From positions 15,129,595 to 15,193,594 of the forward strand of contig CM037795.1 of the NCBI GenBank assembly GCA_021229015.1: a DNA stretch of 64,000 nucleotides, given 5' to 3'. How positions within the stretch are numbered: position 1 is the first letter of the stretch; each line of letters starts with the position of its first letter. This stretch comes from Solen grandis. Lineage: Eukaryota; Mollusca; Bivalvia; Adapedonta; Solenidae. The notes beneath the pieces are model-generated. The model did no database searches, was not told the DNA's origin, and saw only the letters and a program-made list of their open reading frames with translations. Position numbers and translations under genes: made by a program. Positions 45,377 to 57,809 of the stretch are shown piece after piece.

Positions 45377-46980
45377 CACGTTGAAGGCCCATTATTCTTC
45401 CAAATGCATTGTATATTATTCGGACATATGTTAAGAGGTGTATTCTGTACATACTAGTTGACGACAACAGTAGTATAATGTAGATAGTCTTTTACTTGAG
45501 CTCATTCACATGTTTACAAAAGTACCAGAATTGAATATTCCGCATCAGTATCTTTTCTGACGTTTTCCATATACCTTCCGTATGTCTCCGCAAACGATCG
45601 AATCGCGGTTACATAAATTGATGACGTTTAGTAGATAAACAAATTGTGATTCGGCGAGGGTTTTTCAAATTACTTTCGATTACGGGCCGTTTTCGAGAAA
45701 ATCCGCAAATGTAAACATTGAAAAATACAAAATACTAAATGGTGCAATTTGATAAACATTTTCATTTTGTTTGATTGTATTTTAAAGCGGTGAATCCGGC
45801 CCTGGGAGGTCAAAACTGGGGTAAGGCAGCTAGGTCGAACATGTATGCTTATAATTATCAGGGATTCTATATACAGTAAAATAGAATCCCTGCAAATATT
45901 TATTAAAGAAATCATTTCTGTACCACGAGACATATCTTTCAGGGTCCATATAACAGCTAGTTGTCAACAATGGTGCATAACTTTTTCCCTAAGTAAAGAC
46001 ATGTTTTTTGTTGTTTTTTCGGCGTAGCTGTATAAAATCGATTTCGATGTTTATTTTTAGACCAAAATCCCCCCTGCAAATCTGCAGAAGTGGACTCGCC
46101 CACTTTAACCTGCTGATCATGTAGTATGCGGAGGAGGTGGAAGTTAACCCATATATTATAATTAACACATACTTTCCTATCAATTAGGGGGTCTTACTTT
46201 ATCAATACGGATCTAACCAACAAACATTATGAATCTTACATATACAATAACATACCTTTGACCCCTTTTTGTAATAAGTAAACTTAACCATGTCAGTGTG
46301 TACAGAATGTATATAAATAGACTGCATGATCACTTTTTTGAGAATACATCTGGGTTCCCGGAAATACAGTCTATTATTAGATTGTAGGAGTTCAGTTTGT
46401 TTTCCATTTTACGCCGAATATCTTTTTTTAAAGATATTTCTTGTTTCCAGTTAAAGTAGTTCAGATATTCAGGAGGTCTCATCTTGCGTTATCATCCGCA
46501 AGAGTTATAGTAAAACTCTAGTAACGTTAGTCTGGATTACCTGCCCCTGTCACAATGACGTAGGATAGTACGCCGGGAACCAGACTATAGGGAACGTTAG
46601 TACTGTATGTACAGTGCTTTGATTATATCGCTGAAAAGCGTTTGATCAACCTTGATCCATCGGGATCTCTCAGCCGCTTGACCAGTCCTTTCCATCTACT
46701 TTCGCTTCAGTTGCATTGTATATATAATCCCCAGAACAAATTCTTTTAGCTTTTATATTTCAGATCACTCATTCCTTTTCCGTGTTCGCCTTCGCTGGAG
46801 GTGAGAATCACATTGATTGATCAGATTTATCAAAGAGCGCTTGGATCGTTACGTGGAAAATCTGAACATATTCCAGTGGGTGGGGTAATGACTAAGATAA
46901 AAATTTTCATTTGAATCTGAATAGGGTACGTTGCAGATCCCAATACTGGGTTTTACACAACGGAAAGAGAGCTCCGCTCT
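45377..46980. other. intergenic, nothing coding
   Basis: No supportable gene. A perfect 12-bp hairpin (CAGGGATTCTAT / ATAGAATCCCTG) lies at 45859-45892 with a 10-base loop. The rest is unremarkable. Confidence 0.45.
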
Positions 46981-46981
46981 T

Positions 46982-47100
46982 TTATTGGTGGTGGCTCTTC
47001 AAGGCAGTTTTAAATGCCTCAATTGAGCCAGCATGCACAGTTTGCACTACACTATCAGGGAGGTGATTCCAATGTATCCTCGAGTACACAGTTCTGACGC
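46982..47100 (-). pseudogene. LINE reverse-transcriptase C-terminal scrap
   Basis: On the minus strand the frame reads VRTVYSRIHWNHLPDSVVQT, then SIEAFKTALKSHHQ and a stop. The pattern R...WN.LP..VV......FK..L is the usual end of CR1/L2-type LINE polyproteins. Only the last ~38 codons are present. Confidence 0.65.
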
Positions 47101-47858
47101 ACCTAAGAAAAAAAACGTGATCTTTTTTAATTTAACTTAAAAAAATAAATATGATTTTCCATTGTATGGTAAACTAAGTCATTTATTCATGGTCATACAT
47201 TGTTTTCAAGTGGCTGACATTTTTTTTTTCAATGAGAAAATCACAATTTTTCACGTCTATATAATTCAGTGAGGCTGAATTGACATTACAATGAAACAAC
47301 GCACCTGAATGGTTTTATATTTCATCATTGAAGCATGTAAATAGAAATTAAATTTTCGTGTCAGAAATAATGTACAAGGGAATGTTGGTTGCATAGCTTT
47401 TTTTTTATTTCATTGATCACTAAATTTAATATATGCCAGATGAGAAAAAGTACTTATTGAAAAGGAGGTTTTGCAGGTGTGTTGTATAGAGTACATCAAA
47501 TTATAGTCATGCATCAATAACTCACAACTTTTGGCTTCCTAACGCTCAAAGGGATGTTGACAAACAAAACTTGAAAGAATGATGTCAGACGGAATCCATT
47601 TTTAAATAAAAAACAAGGTCAAAACAAAAAAGGCATCAGAATAGTGATGCGTCGGAATAGAGTACTGTAGGATATCACAGTATCCTTTCATAATCATATT
47701 TTTTAGATTTTGGTGGTGGTATTACATATAATTTAATTTTTAGTATCTAAATTCGAAATATTCTTAAAAAGTAGAAATAAATAACAAAAAAGAATATATA
47801 TTTCGTGATATGGCTTTAAGATGTGTTCCTACAATTTTTTTTATTAAATTATCCTGGA

Positions 47859-48432
47859 CTGACCTGTTCTCGAACCTGACCTGTTGTTGTGTTTTTTAAC
47901 CATGCGTGTTTACACAATTTTGATTATCAAAACTTTTTGTGTATCGGTGCTTGTTTATTTACAAGACGCCTGTAGCTATCAAGTTACAAAAATATGTAAA
48001 AAAACAGTTAAATAGTATATTTTATTACTGAAATGAATAAACTAACATATTTTCTTATGACTTTTTTCCCTTGTTACAAAAAAAGCTGATTTAAATGAGA
48101 AATTATTGAAATGCAGAAACAGTCAAATATGGCGTTTGCAGCATTTCAACAGGTCATGTGACTATGGAAATCCATATGACACACTCTTTTTAGTAACTTT
48201 TATTTTGAGGTTCGAAATTAGGTCATATATTTTTAGCCGCCTTGACAGTTTTTGTGTTTGGTGGGAAATACGTATTTTTGTAGGAACTCTACAAGTGAAA
48301 TAAATGCAAATGAATGATTATAATGTATGTATGAAAGATTATTTTTTTTAATGACAGATTTGATTTTCATAATTTTACTTTGTAAAACACATGTTATGGA
48401 TTTGCTTGCTAAGAGGTTCGAGAACCGGTCAG
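47859..48432. repeat. MITE-like element, 574 bp
   Basis: The left end CTGACCTGTTCTCGAACCT and right end AGGTTCGAGAACCGGTCAG are inverse with one mismatch. AT-rich, no convincing ORF. It ends about 280 bp upstream of the first bleomycin hydrolase exon, so it may lie in the promoter region. Confidence 0.65.
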
Positions 48433-48713
48433 ATCACCATATTTGAAATATACAAAGGTGCTTGAATATTATCTCTATAATTACCATGAAGTATAATATT
48501 TATATATAAGGTATTAGGTATACAATACAATATGTCTTTATTGTCAAAAAATACTACATGTAAAGCACAAGCTATGTATAGCTTTTGACTGACACATATA
48601 GTTTGAACCAGCTATCTTTTACACTTGTTGAAAAAATAACTAACTGGATCTTTCATTTATGTTTTCAGTTATTCAAGAAAATCATATAACCGTCAACTCA
48701 AGGTGTAATAAAT

Positions 48714-51700
48714 ATGGCTTTGAATATTGGTGGTGGTAAGTCATTTTATCATTACTTTGGAACACTTTCCATTTTTTAGCTCACCTGAGCTATGAGCTAT
48801 GCTCAGGAGAGCTTTTGGGATACTTGATTGTCCGTCGTCCGTCAACAATTTCGATGTTTACACACTAGAGGCCACAATTTTGATCCAATCTTCCTCAAAC
48901 TTGGTCAGAATGTTTGTCTTGATGATATCTTGAACCCTTTTTGAAAATGGGTCAGGTTGGATCAAAAAGTAGGTCAGTAGGTCAAATCTTAGAAAAATCT
49001 TGTTTACACACTAGAGGCTACAATTTTAATCCAATCTTCCTCAAACTTGGTCAGAATGTTTGTCTTGATGATATCTCGAACCAGTTCGAAAATGGGCCGG
49101 GCCGGACCGAAAAGTAGGTCAATAGGTCAAATCTTAGAAAAATCTTGTTTACACACTAAAGGCCACAAATCAGGATTTATGTCCCTTTTAATGTTTAAAT
49201 TTGTGTGTTAAAGCCATACTATCTCTCAGTCAAGTATGACTTCAAATTTTAACCACAGGCACTGTTTTGTTCATTGAACTGAAATGATGTCATAGATTAT
49301 GTATTCTGACAGTACAACTATGCTATAATTTAGTAACTTGTACAGGCAATGAAGGCAATTTTTTCAGGTGAGGGTCTTTAGGGCCATCTTGGCCCTCTTG
49401 TTTTTTATGTTTTCTACAAATTTAAAGTGTTAAAACACTTATTATGCATTTAGTTCTTGATCATAGACCGCACTGGGAAAACTTACCAACAAATACCCTT
49501 GAACAATGGCATCTGGGGTTGGGATTTTTGGTCAACCAATATCCTCTTACCAACTATATCTATTGCTAACTTATAAGGTCTATGTCTGCTTTTATTTGAA
49601 TCAGTCAAGCGTTTCCAGTTTTACTTAGTAGTAAAACTGTAATAGTTAATCTCTATTGAAATCTGCTCTCGTTATTTTCTTTGGCACCGACCAGCGGGAG
49701 CCATTACGAAAGAAATTAACAGAGCAGTTTTCATTCATCAATTAAGCTTCTGATGTTCTGAATGTCACAGACACTCGTTAATCATTTTAGCCATTTTTCC
49801 TTATGACTCTCAGACAGATTTATGCAGTGTTTGGCAATCTATTGGCATTTTGTTGACCATTACTCTAGATGCAGAGTTGGCATTTGAAATGAGACTATAA
49901 TCCAAATGTCACTTTTACAGCCGTGGAAATAAAACTGTAAACTTTACCATTTCAATAGAATCGTTGAAGTGTGTTGTTTAGATTCAATAATGCTTGTAAC
50001 ACGCAAAATATAGTGATGGGTTCTTCCATTTTGCCTTTGTAGTATACAGACCAATTAGCTAGCTTCTGCTGCACCTTGAACGGATGGCATATGACTTTTT
50101 CCAATAAAAATACATAACTGTAAAATTACATTTTCTGAAAATGCTTTATTAGGTGAAAGTGAAAGTAGGATATTAAATTCTTATTTACATGCTCAATCTA
50201 CGATAGCACTTTTGAAATTATAATACAATGTGTCAACAATTATAGAAACACATTTAACAATATCTAGGCATACAATACTCATGTCACCAACCTTTTGTCA
50301 TATTTATAAACTGCCTTTACTATGTGGGTTAATTTATGTGGAAGCACAATTTGCAGTGTGTGGGTGAATCCTCTGATCTAGTATATAGAGACTAGTGTAT
50401 TAAAGCTAGTGACGTCGCAGTCTCTATTTTTAGATTGGGGAAATGAAGAATCAAGGGACTTTTCTTCGCATATGTATATTGCGTGAGCGAAGTTATTATT
50501 TCTATAAAATTAATTTTTTGAGCTCTCCACACCTGTGTCTGTAATGGTGCAATTTTAAGTTGTGTCTGTCAAGTGACACATCAAGTTAACTTCATAGGTA
50601 ACACATGCCATTGTTTACGGTTATATTTCTGTGGCTGTACCATATTTAGCTATTGATGTAATTCATTATATAAATTAAGGATGTTGAAAATAAGCAAGCA
50701 TGTGTTATATATTGCAAATTTATTCATAATATATATATTATTTCTTTTGACTGCAATACTGTATATTTTGCAGGTATTCCTCTTAGTACAGTGCAGCAAT
50801 TTCAGAAGAACTTCTCAAGTGAAGACCGCAACATTCTGGCTCAGAATGCCTAAGGCCAAATATATTTACAAGCCGTACTGTTAAAAACAACACTCAGCAT
50901 GTATTCAATAATAAGGTGTGTTGATATCTACATTGAATGTTTGCTGTATAAAATCGATAGGTAATTTAATTGGTCAAAAGTTACTGAAAATCCTGGTATT
51001 TTATTAGACTGACTTTACCCTTTACTTGTATAGATTGGTTTTGATGCATTGACAAGCAGAGTGGGCCCAGATCAGATGGCTACTTCCAGCTCTTATCAGG
51101 GTCTCCTGTATACTCTCATACAGTATTGTAATTATTGTGAGATTTTCCTCATCTTCAAAGTTGAGGCCTATAATTCCTTTATTTATTGACCTACAGACTA
51201 GAAATGTTGCATACATTCTTTTATTAGTAGGCTCTTAAAGAAAATGGTGTTTAATTTCTTCAAATTAATTAGGTGTACCAGTAAAATTGTTTTTATTTAC
51301 TTCTTTTACCATGATAATCCCATTTTTGAAAAAGGTCCTGTCTGTTTTCTCATTTTTTAAGTGATGTGTCCGATTATTCCCAGATTGACAAGGAAGTTAA
51401 GCCAGTTACAAACCAGGAAAGCTCAGGACGATGTTGGATATTTGCATGCTTGAATTGCATGCGTGTTCCATTTGTAAAGAAGCTTGAGATAGAGGAGTTT
51501 GAGTTCTCGCAGACTTACCTGTTTTTTTGGGACAAGGTTTGTGGATTTTTATCACCTGTGTTTTTCTATTATATACTCATCCCTATCTGACTCTAGAATT
51601 TATCTCGCATTTGATATAAGTAATAATAAAGTAAGAACTGTTTTCATTCCTCCAATCTAATATAAGAATAAAGATAAGAAAGTGCCTGCTTACACATATG

Positions 51701-54700
51701 AACATAATTTTCAAAAATGCTATCAAATTATTTACAACAGCTAGAGCGGGCCAACTACAGCCTCAGTGTGTATGTTGAGTGTGCGAAGAACGGCGAGACG
51801 TACGACGGCAGACTAATAAGCCACCTGCTCCGCAATCCCTCGGAGGACGGAGGACAGTGGGACATGCTGGTCAACCTTATCGAGAAGTATGGGGTTGTGC
51901 CAAAAGATCTCTATCAGGAGTCCTGGTCCGCTAATAACACTCGTAAATTATGCGACCTCATGAACAAAAAGGTATGTCAGGCTTTGTGTACTAAGAGTTT
52001 GAAATGTTTCGTGTTTGCACATATATTCAAAGCTGTTTCTGCTAATGCAATAAATGTTTATAATACTGAGCACCTTTTTACGCAAATAAGATACATGACT
52101 TGTGAACCTAGGATAATTACCACATTAATCTGTATAATTATACATGTGTAGACCCAAATGTCTTCCATTAAATTAATAATTACATGTTTAAACGTATATA
52201 TTTTGTTTTCCTGGAGAATCAAGTTTTTTTTTTCAACTTAAGGTTATACTAATCATTCTTGAAATTGTGGTATCGTGCCACTTGTCTACAAGGGGATATT
52301 GCAGTGAGTAGCGGGATTACATAGGAATTACATGCTTCATGTCATGTCTGGTAATATCTGTCTTGTTCTACATTCACGTTACATGACGTTTGGCAACTGT
52401 TGCCTTCACACTTGGAATGATTTATCATGATAAGACAAATCAGCAGACAAGGGCAGATAACTGTGTCAAGGATTTTATAAGAATTATAGCTCTTTTTCTA
52501 GTCAAAGTGGTATGCGGATGTATTTGTAATTACACAATTTGATGCAGCTTATCTGCACCCTCAGATGATTTTTACAGATTTTAATTTATATGCAGGACTT
52601 CACAAATTAATGAAAAAACTTTGAACAGTTATTTTTAATTTTGCTTCACAGTTACGTGAAAATTGCATGATTCTTCACAACATGGTCCAGAAGAAGTGCA
52701 GTGATGCGGAAATAGAGGCCGAGAAAACAAAGATGCTGGAGGAGGTAGAATTGATTGTTTTGATTTTTTATACAGGTTTTCAACAAAAAATTCTGCACTT
52801 TAAATTCATGATGTTCAGGCGGGCGTCGGTGGGGGTCAGGCATTCGCTCAGGTTGGCCTTTTTTGAAACTGCTATAACTTCCATGTCCATCATTGGATTG
52901 CTTTAATATTTAGACAGTTGCTTAAGTGGATGAACCATGAGACCTTGACCTTTGAAAAGCAAAGCGGCATCTGGACATGTTTACCTTTTGGTTAAGCTGC
53001 TATACTTTTGTATGCTTCATTGGATTGCTTCAATATTTGGATATTTGCTTAAGTGGATGGACCACTTCATTATGCAGTTGACCGTGACCTATGACCTACT
53101 TTTGATGAAAAAAGCCTGAAAAAAACCTGTCCGTAAGACCATCAGGTCTTGTCATGAATAGATCTGTTTTATGCATTTCAGTGACAGCTTGATGAATATA
53201 ACTGAAAGGGATATTCTTCATTAATGTAGATCCATAACCACCCACTCCATTATGATATGGGCTCAGGTGTGGTTTGCATATCCACCCCAGTATTGGGGGT
53301 CTTGGTTTGATCCCCAGCTGCTAAATACCAATGGTATTAAAACAATGGTCCTGGTATAGCTCCATTACTTTGGAACACAGCATATAAGGGTAGTTCAAGG
53401 ACTGGTTGACTTTGTGTAAGCAGGGTTCAACATAAACTTTTTCAAGCACTGTACCAGTGGCCCCAGTAGCCCAGAGGAGTTATTAGACCTGACATAATTT
53501 AAAATAATCTAAATTTTTTCAAGACAAACTACAGTATAATACCTTTAACATCATTGCATTGTTAGTTACTCTGCTAGTTGTGTCTCCTGCTGTAAGCTTA
53601 CAGCAGATGACACATAGGAATCACTTTTCGGTCGTCTATCTGTCTGTGCTCATGTATAGATAGTGAGGTGGCTATAGGAACAATAGGTAACAGGAAATTT
53701 CCTTTGATGTCATTCATTCCATTTACTCTTATGTAGATATAATTTGCTCTAATGTAGATATAATTGGCTCTTATGTAGCTAGAGAGACCAAAAGATTAGC
53801 GACGTATGTATCCATTCGTAATAATATCCCTCCGTCTGTCTGACCATCACACTTTTTCCCTCCTGCATCAGCAGGTGACACACGTAATCCAAAGAACACT
53901 CTTGTGTTAAGTGTATGTGGTGTATCTTATTCTATTGAGGGTCACTCTGAAACGACCTCACCAATGTGTGCGTATAAATTGTCTGGATGATGGGGACTGT
54001 GTGTGGTATCATGCCACTTGCCTATGGCTGATAACACATAAGGGCAGCTCTATATTTGTCTCTTGAAGACCGTTGCCCCAAATGATTCATTTCATATAAA
54101 ATAACACCAGGTTAAAGAAAGAAGAGAAAGGGAGAGAGAAAGTTATATAAAACGGAACAACTGCATTGCTTACACTTTAAACATCCATGTTGAGTTGAAA
54201 ATATCTTTCATTGTTACTGGATCTGAAGTATTTGTGAGCTAATTTTCTTTAATAAGCTTTAAGGTGATAAGTACTTGGCCAACCCAGGAACATTAAGAAG
54301 GATGTGTATTGAAAGAGGAAAAAGCAATCAACTATTGGAGAATTAGATTTAATTTGAATTTAATGTTCTGTTGACCAGATATACCGTCTGCTGTGTATCA
54401 CGCTGGGAAGTCCCCCGGACACCATAACATTTCAATACTACAGTAAGAAGGACAAAGAGGAGTTTCATGAGATTGGACCCATCTCTCCGAGGGACTTCTA
54501 CCTCAATTATGTCAAGGCTGACTATAATGTGGGGGACTATGTAAGTGATATCAGGTCAACCATTGATGGTAGCTACTGGATAATTTGATAACTTATTTTG
54601 AATATAACCAGTGATCACATGATATCCCAGTGTAGCTATTGGATAATCTAAAATTAAGGCTATTTGACATCTATGAATGTACGTATAAAAAGATTTTTTC

Positions 54701-57700
54701 GTACAAAGTTAACAGGCTCCAGGGATCCTCAGATCCTGACTTTAATGGGAAACCTTGTGTGTTTTCTTGTAGTTTGAATATAGGGTCACGTTCACAATTG
54801 TTGTTAGGATTATGAGGGTATATTAATCACTTTTGTTCCACCTGGGATTTAGGTCAAATTCCACCAACAATTCTTAGCACTAAGTAAAACTTGAATACTT
54901 TAGGGCGAATTTCATTAATCTTGTTTCTCTAATAAAAAATACACAAATAATTCATTTCTTAACAATTATTGTTAGTTATTAAGATAATAATTAATTTCAG
55001 CTTAGTTATGGACTTTGATATTTACTTTTATATTCTATGAATATTTCATAAAATAGTTATTGTGGAATGTGTATCTACCTAGAATTTAAGTATTACGGTA
55101 CTTAGCTCGAAGTATTATTGATGGAATTTGAACCAGGAATATATCAAGACCTTAGGTTCAGAGCACTGGAATAATCAAGTAGAAAAGGATTAACCCATTA
55201 TCTCATGAATACTCATGTACAGATATATTTTACTTGATAGTCAGTTACTGAACATTAAATGGTATATAAAACAATGGAATATTTTTTTGACATGCAGGCT
55301 GTATGTAGAATCTGAGCTTCATTAACCTGTGTTTCCTCTGTTTTCCAAAGCATTAAGGTGCAGCTGTATGAGGTAAAGGCTAATGTTGAAAAATCCAATC
55401 ATCGTTTAAGATTTTATTTCCATTTAGGTGTGTATCGTGAATGACCCAAGGAACCCATACGACAAGTTGTACACTGTTCAGTATCTAGGCAACATGACAG
55501 GAGGAAGGAGCGTCCTGTACATCAACAAACCTGTGGAAGCACTAAAGAAATTAACCATAGAAACCATTGCTGATCACAAAAAAGTATGTATCAACTTGCC
55601 TTTAGACATCCCTAGGCCTTACTCTGTTTCCCTCAAATTTAATGCTAAACTTTGTGTCATAGTCAATAAACTGCACTATATTGGTCCTGATTATACACGT
55701 CATCTCCATTATTATGCTATGTTTAGATACTGCATTATATACAGTGCAGCTCCATTATAATGCTATATTGACTCAACAAATCTTCATTCCCTTTTTCTCA
55801 GTCTATATCCTTCAATCTTGCATTAAAGACAGCTTAAAAACTGCCAAGATGGTGAACTTTCAGTTGTGTGAAATTGATGATATTTCTTTGTGAAAAAGTA
55901 AATGGTAATATTTTAATTTTTTGTTATAGGCTAGTAAGACATGTTTTTGATATTCTGCAGAGTAGATGCACACATCTCCTTGGCCATGCAAATAAAAAAA
56001 ATAATCAAAAATAGGTTTTGTTTGTGGATTTACTTTCATTTTTGAAATACGAAATGATTTAAAGAATTTGAAATAATAAAGGAATTCACATAACAGTTAT
56101 AACAATTATGTTAATCATTTTAACTCACTCTCCATTTTTTTCCAGACAGAAGAATTTAATGGTTTATAAAACAAAGTGTTTTAAGACAGACCTAGCACCT
56201 AAGCCACAGTTCCACAACATGTATTATATTTGTATTCACTTCATAATGGAATGTGAAGAAGCAGATCTGAAGGGGGATGAGTGTCCTTTTGCCACAAAGG
56301 CTTGTTCCGTTTGGAAATTTATTAAGTCATAGCACAGTGATGACAGAGTAAAAATTGATGCATACTTTGGCATCTTGTGTCCAGTGGAACCATCTCTTGT
56401 TTGCATGTCCTTTGACTATGGAAGTGCTTTTTTCTTTTGTTTATTTCAAGTGAAGTTCTAAGTTTTTTGATGGCCTGCTTTTCACATTTTAATTCATGAC
56501 AGTAAACAAGCATGTCTGACCATATTGGCTAAACTTTGGAACATCTAACAAAAAATTAATGTTCATGACGAGGAGGAATAGTGTAGATTTAATCACAGGA
56601 ATCATGATTGTCGTACTCCATTATGTCCCATCCTACACCCACAAGAAGAAAATTTTGTAAACCAAAGTATTAATCACTTATTGGTGATAGTTTCAGTTTT
56701 TCTTGCTTGTGTTTGCTATGGCTTGGAGTGATACAAATATGGTTTGTTTGATAGTTTGTAAAAATCCAAGTTTAACCCTTTCCCTCATAGAGGAAACCAT
56801 GAAAAGACCTATGCGAACTGCATAAAACCAGATCAGCCTGCGAGTAACTCGCAGGCTGATCAGGTTTTATGCTGTTCGCTGCTCCTCAGTGGTCTGGAAA
56901 TGAGGATTTTGTAATTAAATTTGGTAAGGTTTAACTGTGGTTTTCTGCAGATCAGGCTTTATGTGGTACCTTTTGAGTGCGTCAAAATGAGTCTATATGA
57001 GGGAAAGGGTCAAAATGAGTCTATATGAGGGAAAGGGTTAACTTTCTACCCTGATACAGCTTTATATTTCTAGCAGGTTTCTCTGATCTAACATCAGGGT
57101 GGCCATTCCATGTGGTATGGCCACACTGAACACTGCTGCATGAAACAATTGATAATTTGTTGAAACAGCTATTGAAAGGCATGAGCTTTAAAGAAGTTCA
57201 GTGATCCCTTTAAAAACAAGGCCCCTATTGGGTTGGCTAGTTTCTTTATAATTTTACTTGATACAGAAAAGTTCAACATTCCGGTCACCTCATGGCCATC
57301 TACCAGAATGACTAGAATAAGGTTGATCCTTTGAAAAATGAGACACCTCAGGGGAATCAAAACAATTTTCAGAATGAAATTCTACTAATGATGACCTCAT
57401 TATTTTCTATGTAATTGCATAAGCAGTGTTGACTCCTTGAAAAATGAGGCCTCTAGGTGGTAGAAAAGTGTCTTATTTATATTCTGTATAGAAATTTTAG
57501 AAGTATTTTTATCTAGTTGCTGCTGAAGGCAAACAGATAAAAGAAGGTGAATTGTTTTGATGAGGCTCTGGTACTATGGTACGACTGTCTCAATAATTAC
57601 GTAATTACACAAATAGGCAGCCGCTTTGTTCCTCCGTATATGTGTGTTTGTTGTTTGATCTTTGATATAGCGTTGGTAGCTTGTTCCAGTTGTTTGAAAT

Positions 57701-57809
57701 CCTTCATTTGATGCATGGTGTTTGCCTCACCTCTGCTTCAGCCTGTGTGGTTTGGGTGTGATGTGGGTCAGAGCTTCCAGAGGGAGCTTGCGCTACAGGA
57801 CCTCAATAT
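48714..57809 (+). CDS. BLMH: bleomycin hydrolase (papain-like cysteine aminopeptidase), 3' end missing
   Basis: Exons: 48714-48735, 50774-~50913, 51384-51536, 51741-51971, 52652-52744, 54379-54540, 55428-55583, 57742-57809 (phase 2 at the end). All have GT-AG junctions and agreeing phases except within exon 2. Exon 3 carries the active-site cysteine in SSGRCWIFACLN and EFEFSQTYLFFWDK. Exon 4 has DGGQWDMLVNLIEKYGVVPK, exon 7 LYTVQYLGNMTGG, exon 8 VWFGCDVGQSF. The enzyme is a cytosolic hexameric C1-family peptidase. About 340 of ~455 residues are covered; the exons with the catalytic His and Asn are not found before the gap at 60475. In exon 2 the frame breaks after LAQNA: a TAA follows, but TVKNNTQHVFNNK is recovered if one base is missing near 50850. 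This may be an assembly error. Confidence 0.88.
48778..49402 (+). repeat. hairpin/tandem element, family A variant, in BLMH intron 1
   Basis: Starts AGCTCACCTGAGCTATGAGC, then GTCCGTCGTCCGTC. About three units follow, marked by TTGTTTACACACTAGAGGCC and TTGGTCAGAATGTTTGTCTT. It ends TCAGGTGAGGG then TTGGCCCTCTTGTT. The head and tail are family A but the core units differ from the copies at 10307 and 21961. Confidence 0.8.
49403..50773. other. BLMH intron 1, remainder
   Basis: No repeat edge or gene recognised. A short inverted pair (GAGACTAGTG and its near-inverse) lies at 50386-50430. Confidence 0.4.
52818..53155 (+). repeat. hairpin/tandem-type repeat in BLMH intron 5
   Basis: Begins near GGCGGGCGTCGGTGGGGGTC, with two loose units (TTTGAAACTGCTATAACTTC / GGTTAAGCTGCTATACTTTT, each followed by ATTGGATTGCTT) and an end CTGTCCGTAAGACCATCAGG. 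A member of a similar repeat class. Confidence 0.5.
53255..53420 (+). repeat. SINE fragment (second family)
   Basis: Diverged head (GGTTTGATCCCC as B-box) and body (GTATAGCTCCATTACTTTGG, GGGTAGTTCAAGGACTGG). Confidence 0.5.
53577..53925 (+). repeat. hairpin element, family F (short copy)
   Basis: Starts TTGTGTCTCCTGCTGTAAGC, with the hairpin CTGCTGTAAGCTTACAGCAG, then ACACATAGGAATCACTTTT. It returns to CTGCATCAGCAGGTGACACA and ends AACACTCTTGTGTT. Confidence 0.7.
53985..54085 (+). repeat. SINE tail (second family)
   Basis: TGGTATCATGCCACTTGCCTA, then GCAGCTCTATATTTGTCTCT: the 3' body of the family seen at 20503 and 25197. Confidence 0.5.
56774..57039. repeat. MITE with perfect central hairpin, BLMH intron 7
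   Basis: The ends AACCCTTTCCCTCATA and TATGAGGGAAAGGGTT are inverse. Inside, GATCAGCCTGCGAGT and its inverse (56831-56861) form a perfect 15-bp stem with a 1-base centre. The right end carries a 28-bp tandem duplication (GGGTCAAAATGAGTCTATAT). Confidence 0.75.

Noticed and set aside
56108..56332. 74-codon ORF after a good acceptor-like tract in BLMH intron 7
   Set aside because: No BLMH similarity, it would interrupt the conserved exon 7 to exon 8 join, and it matches no family I recognise.
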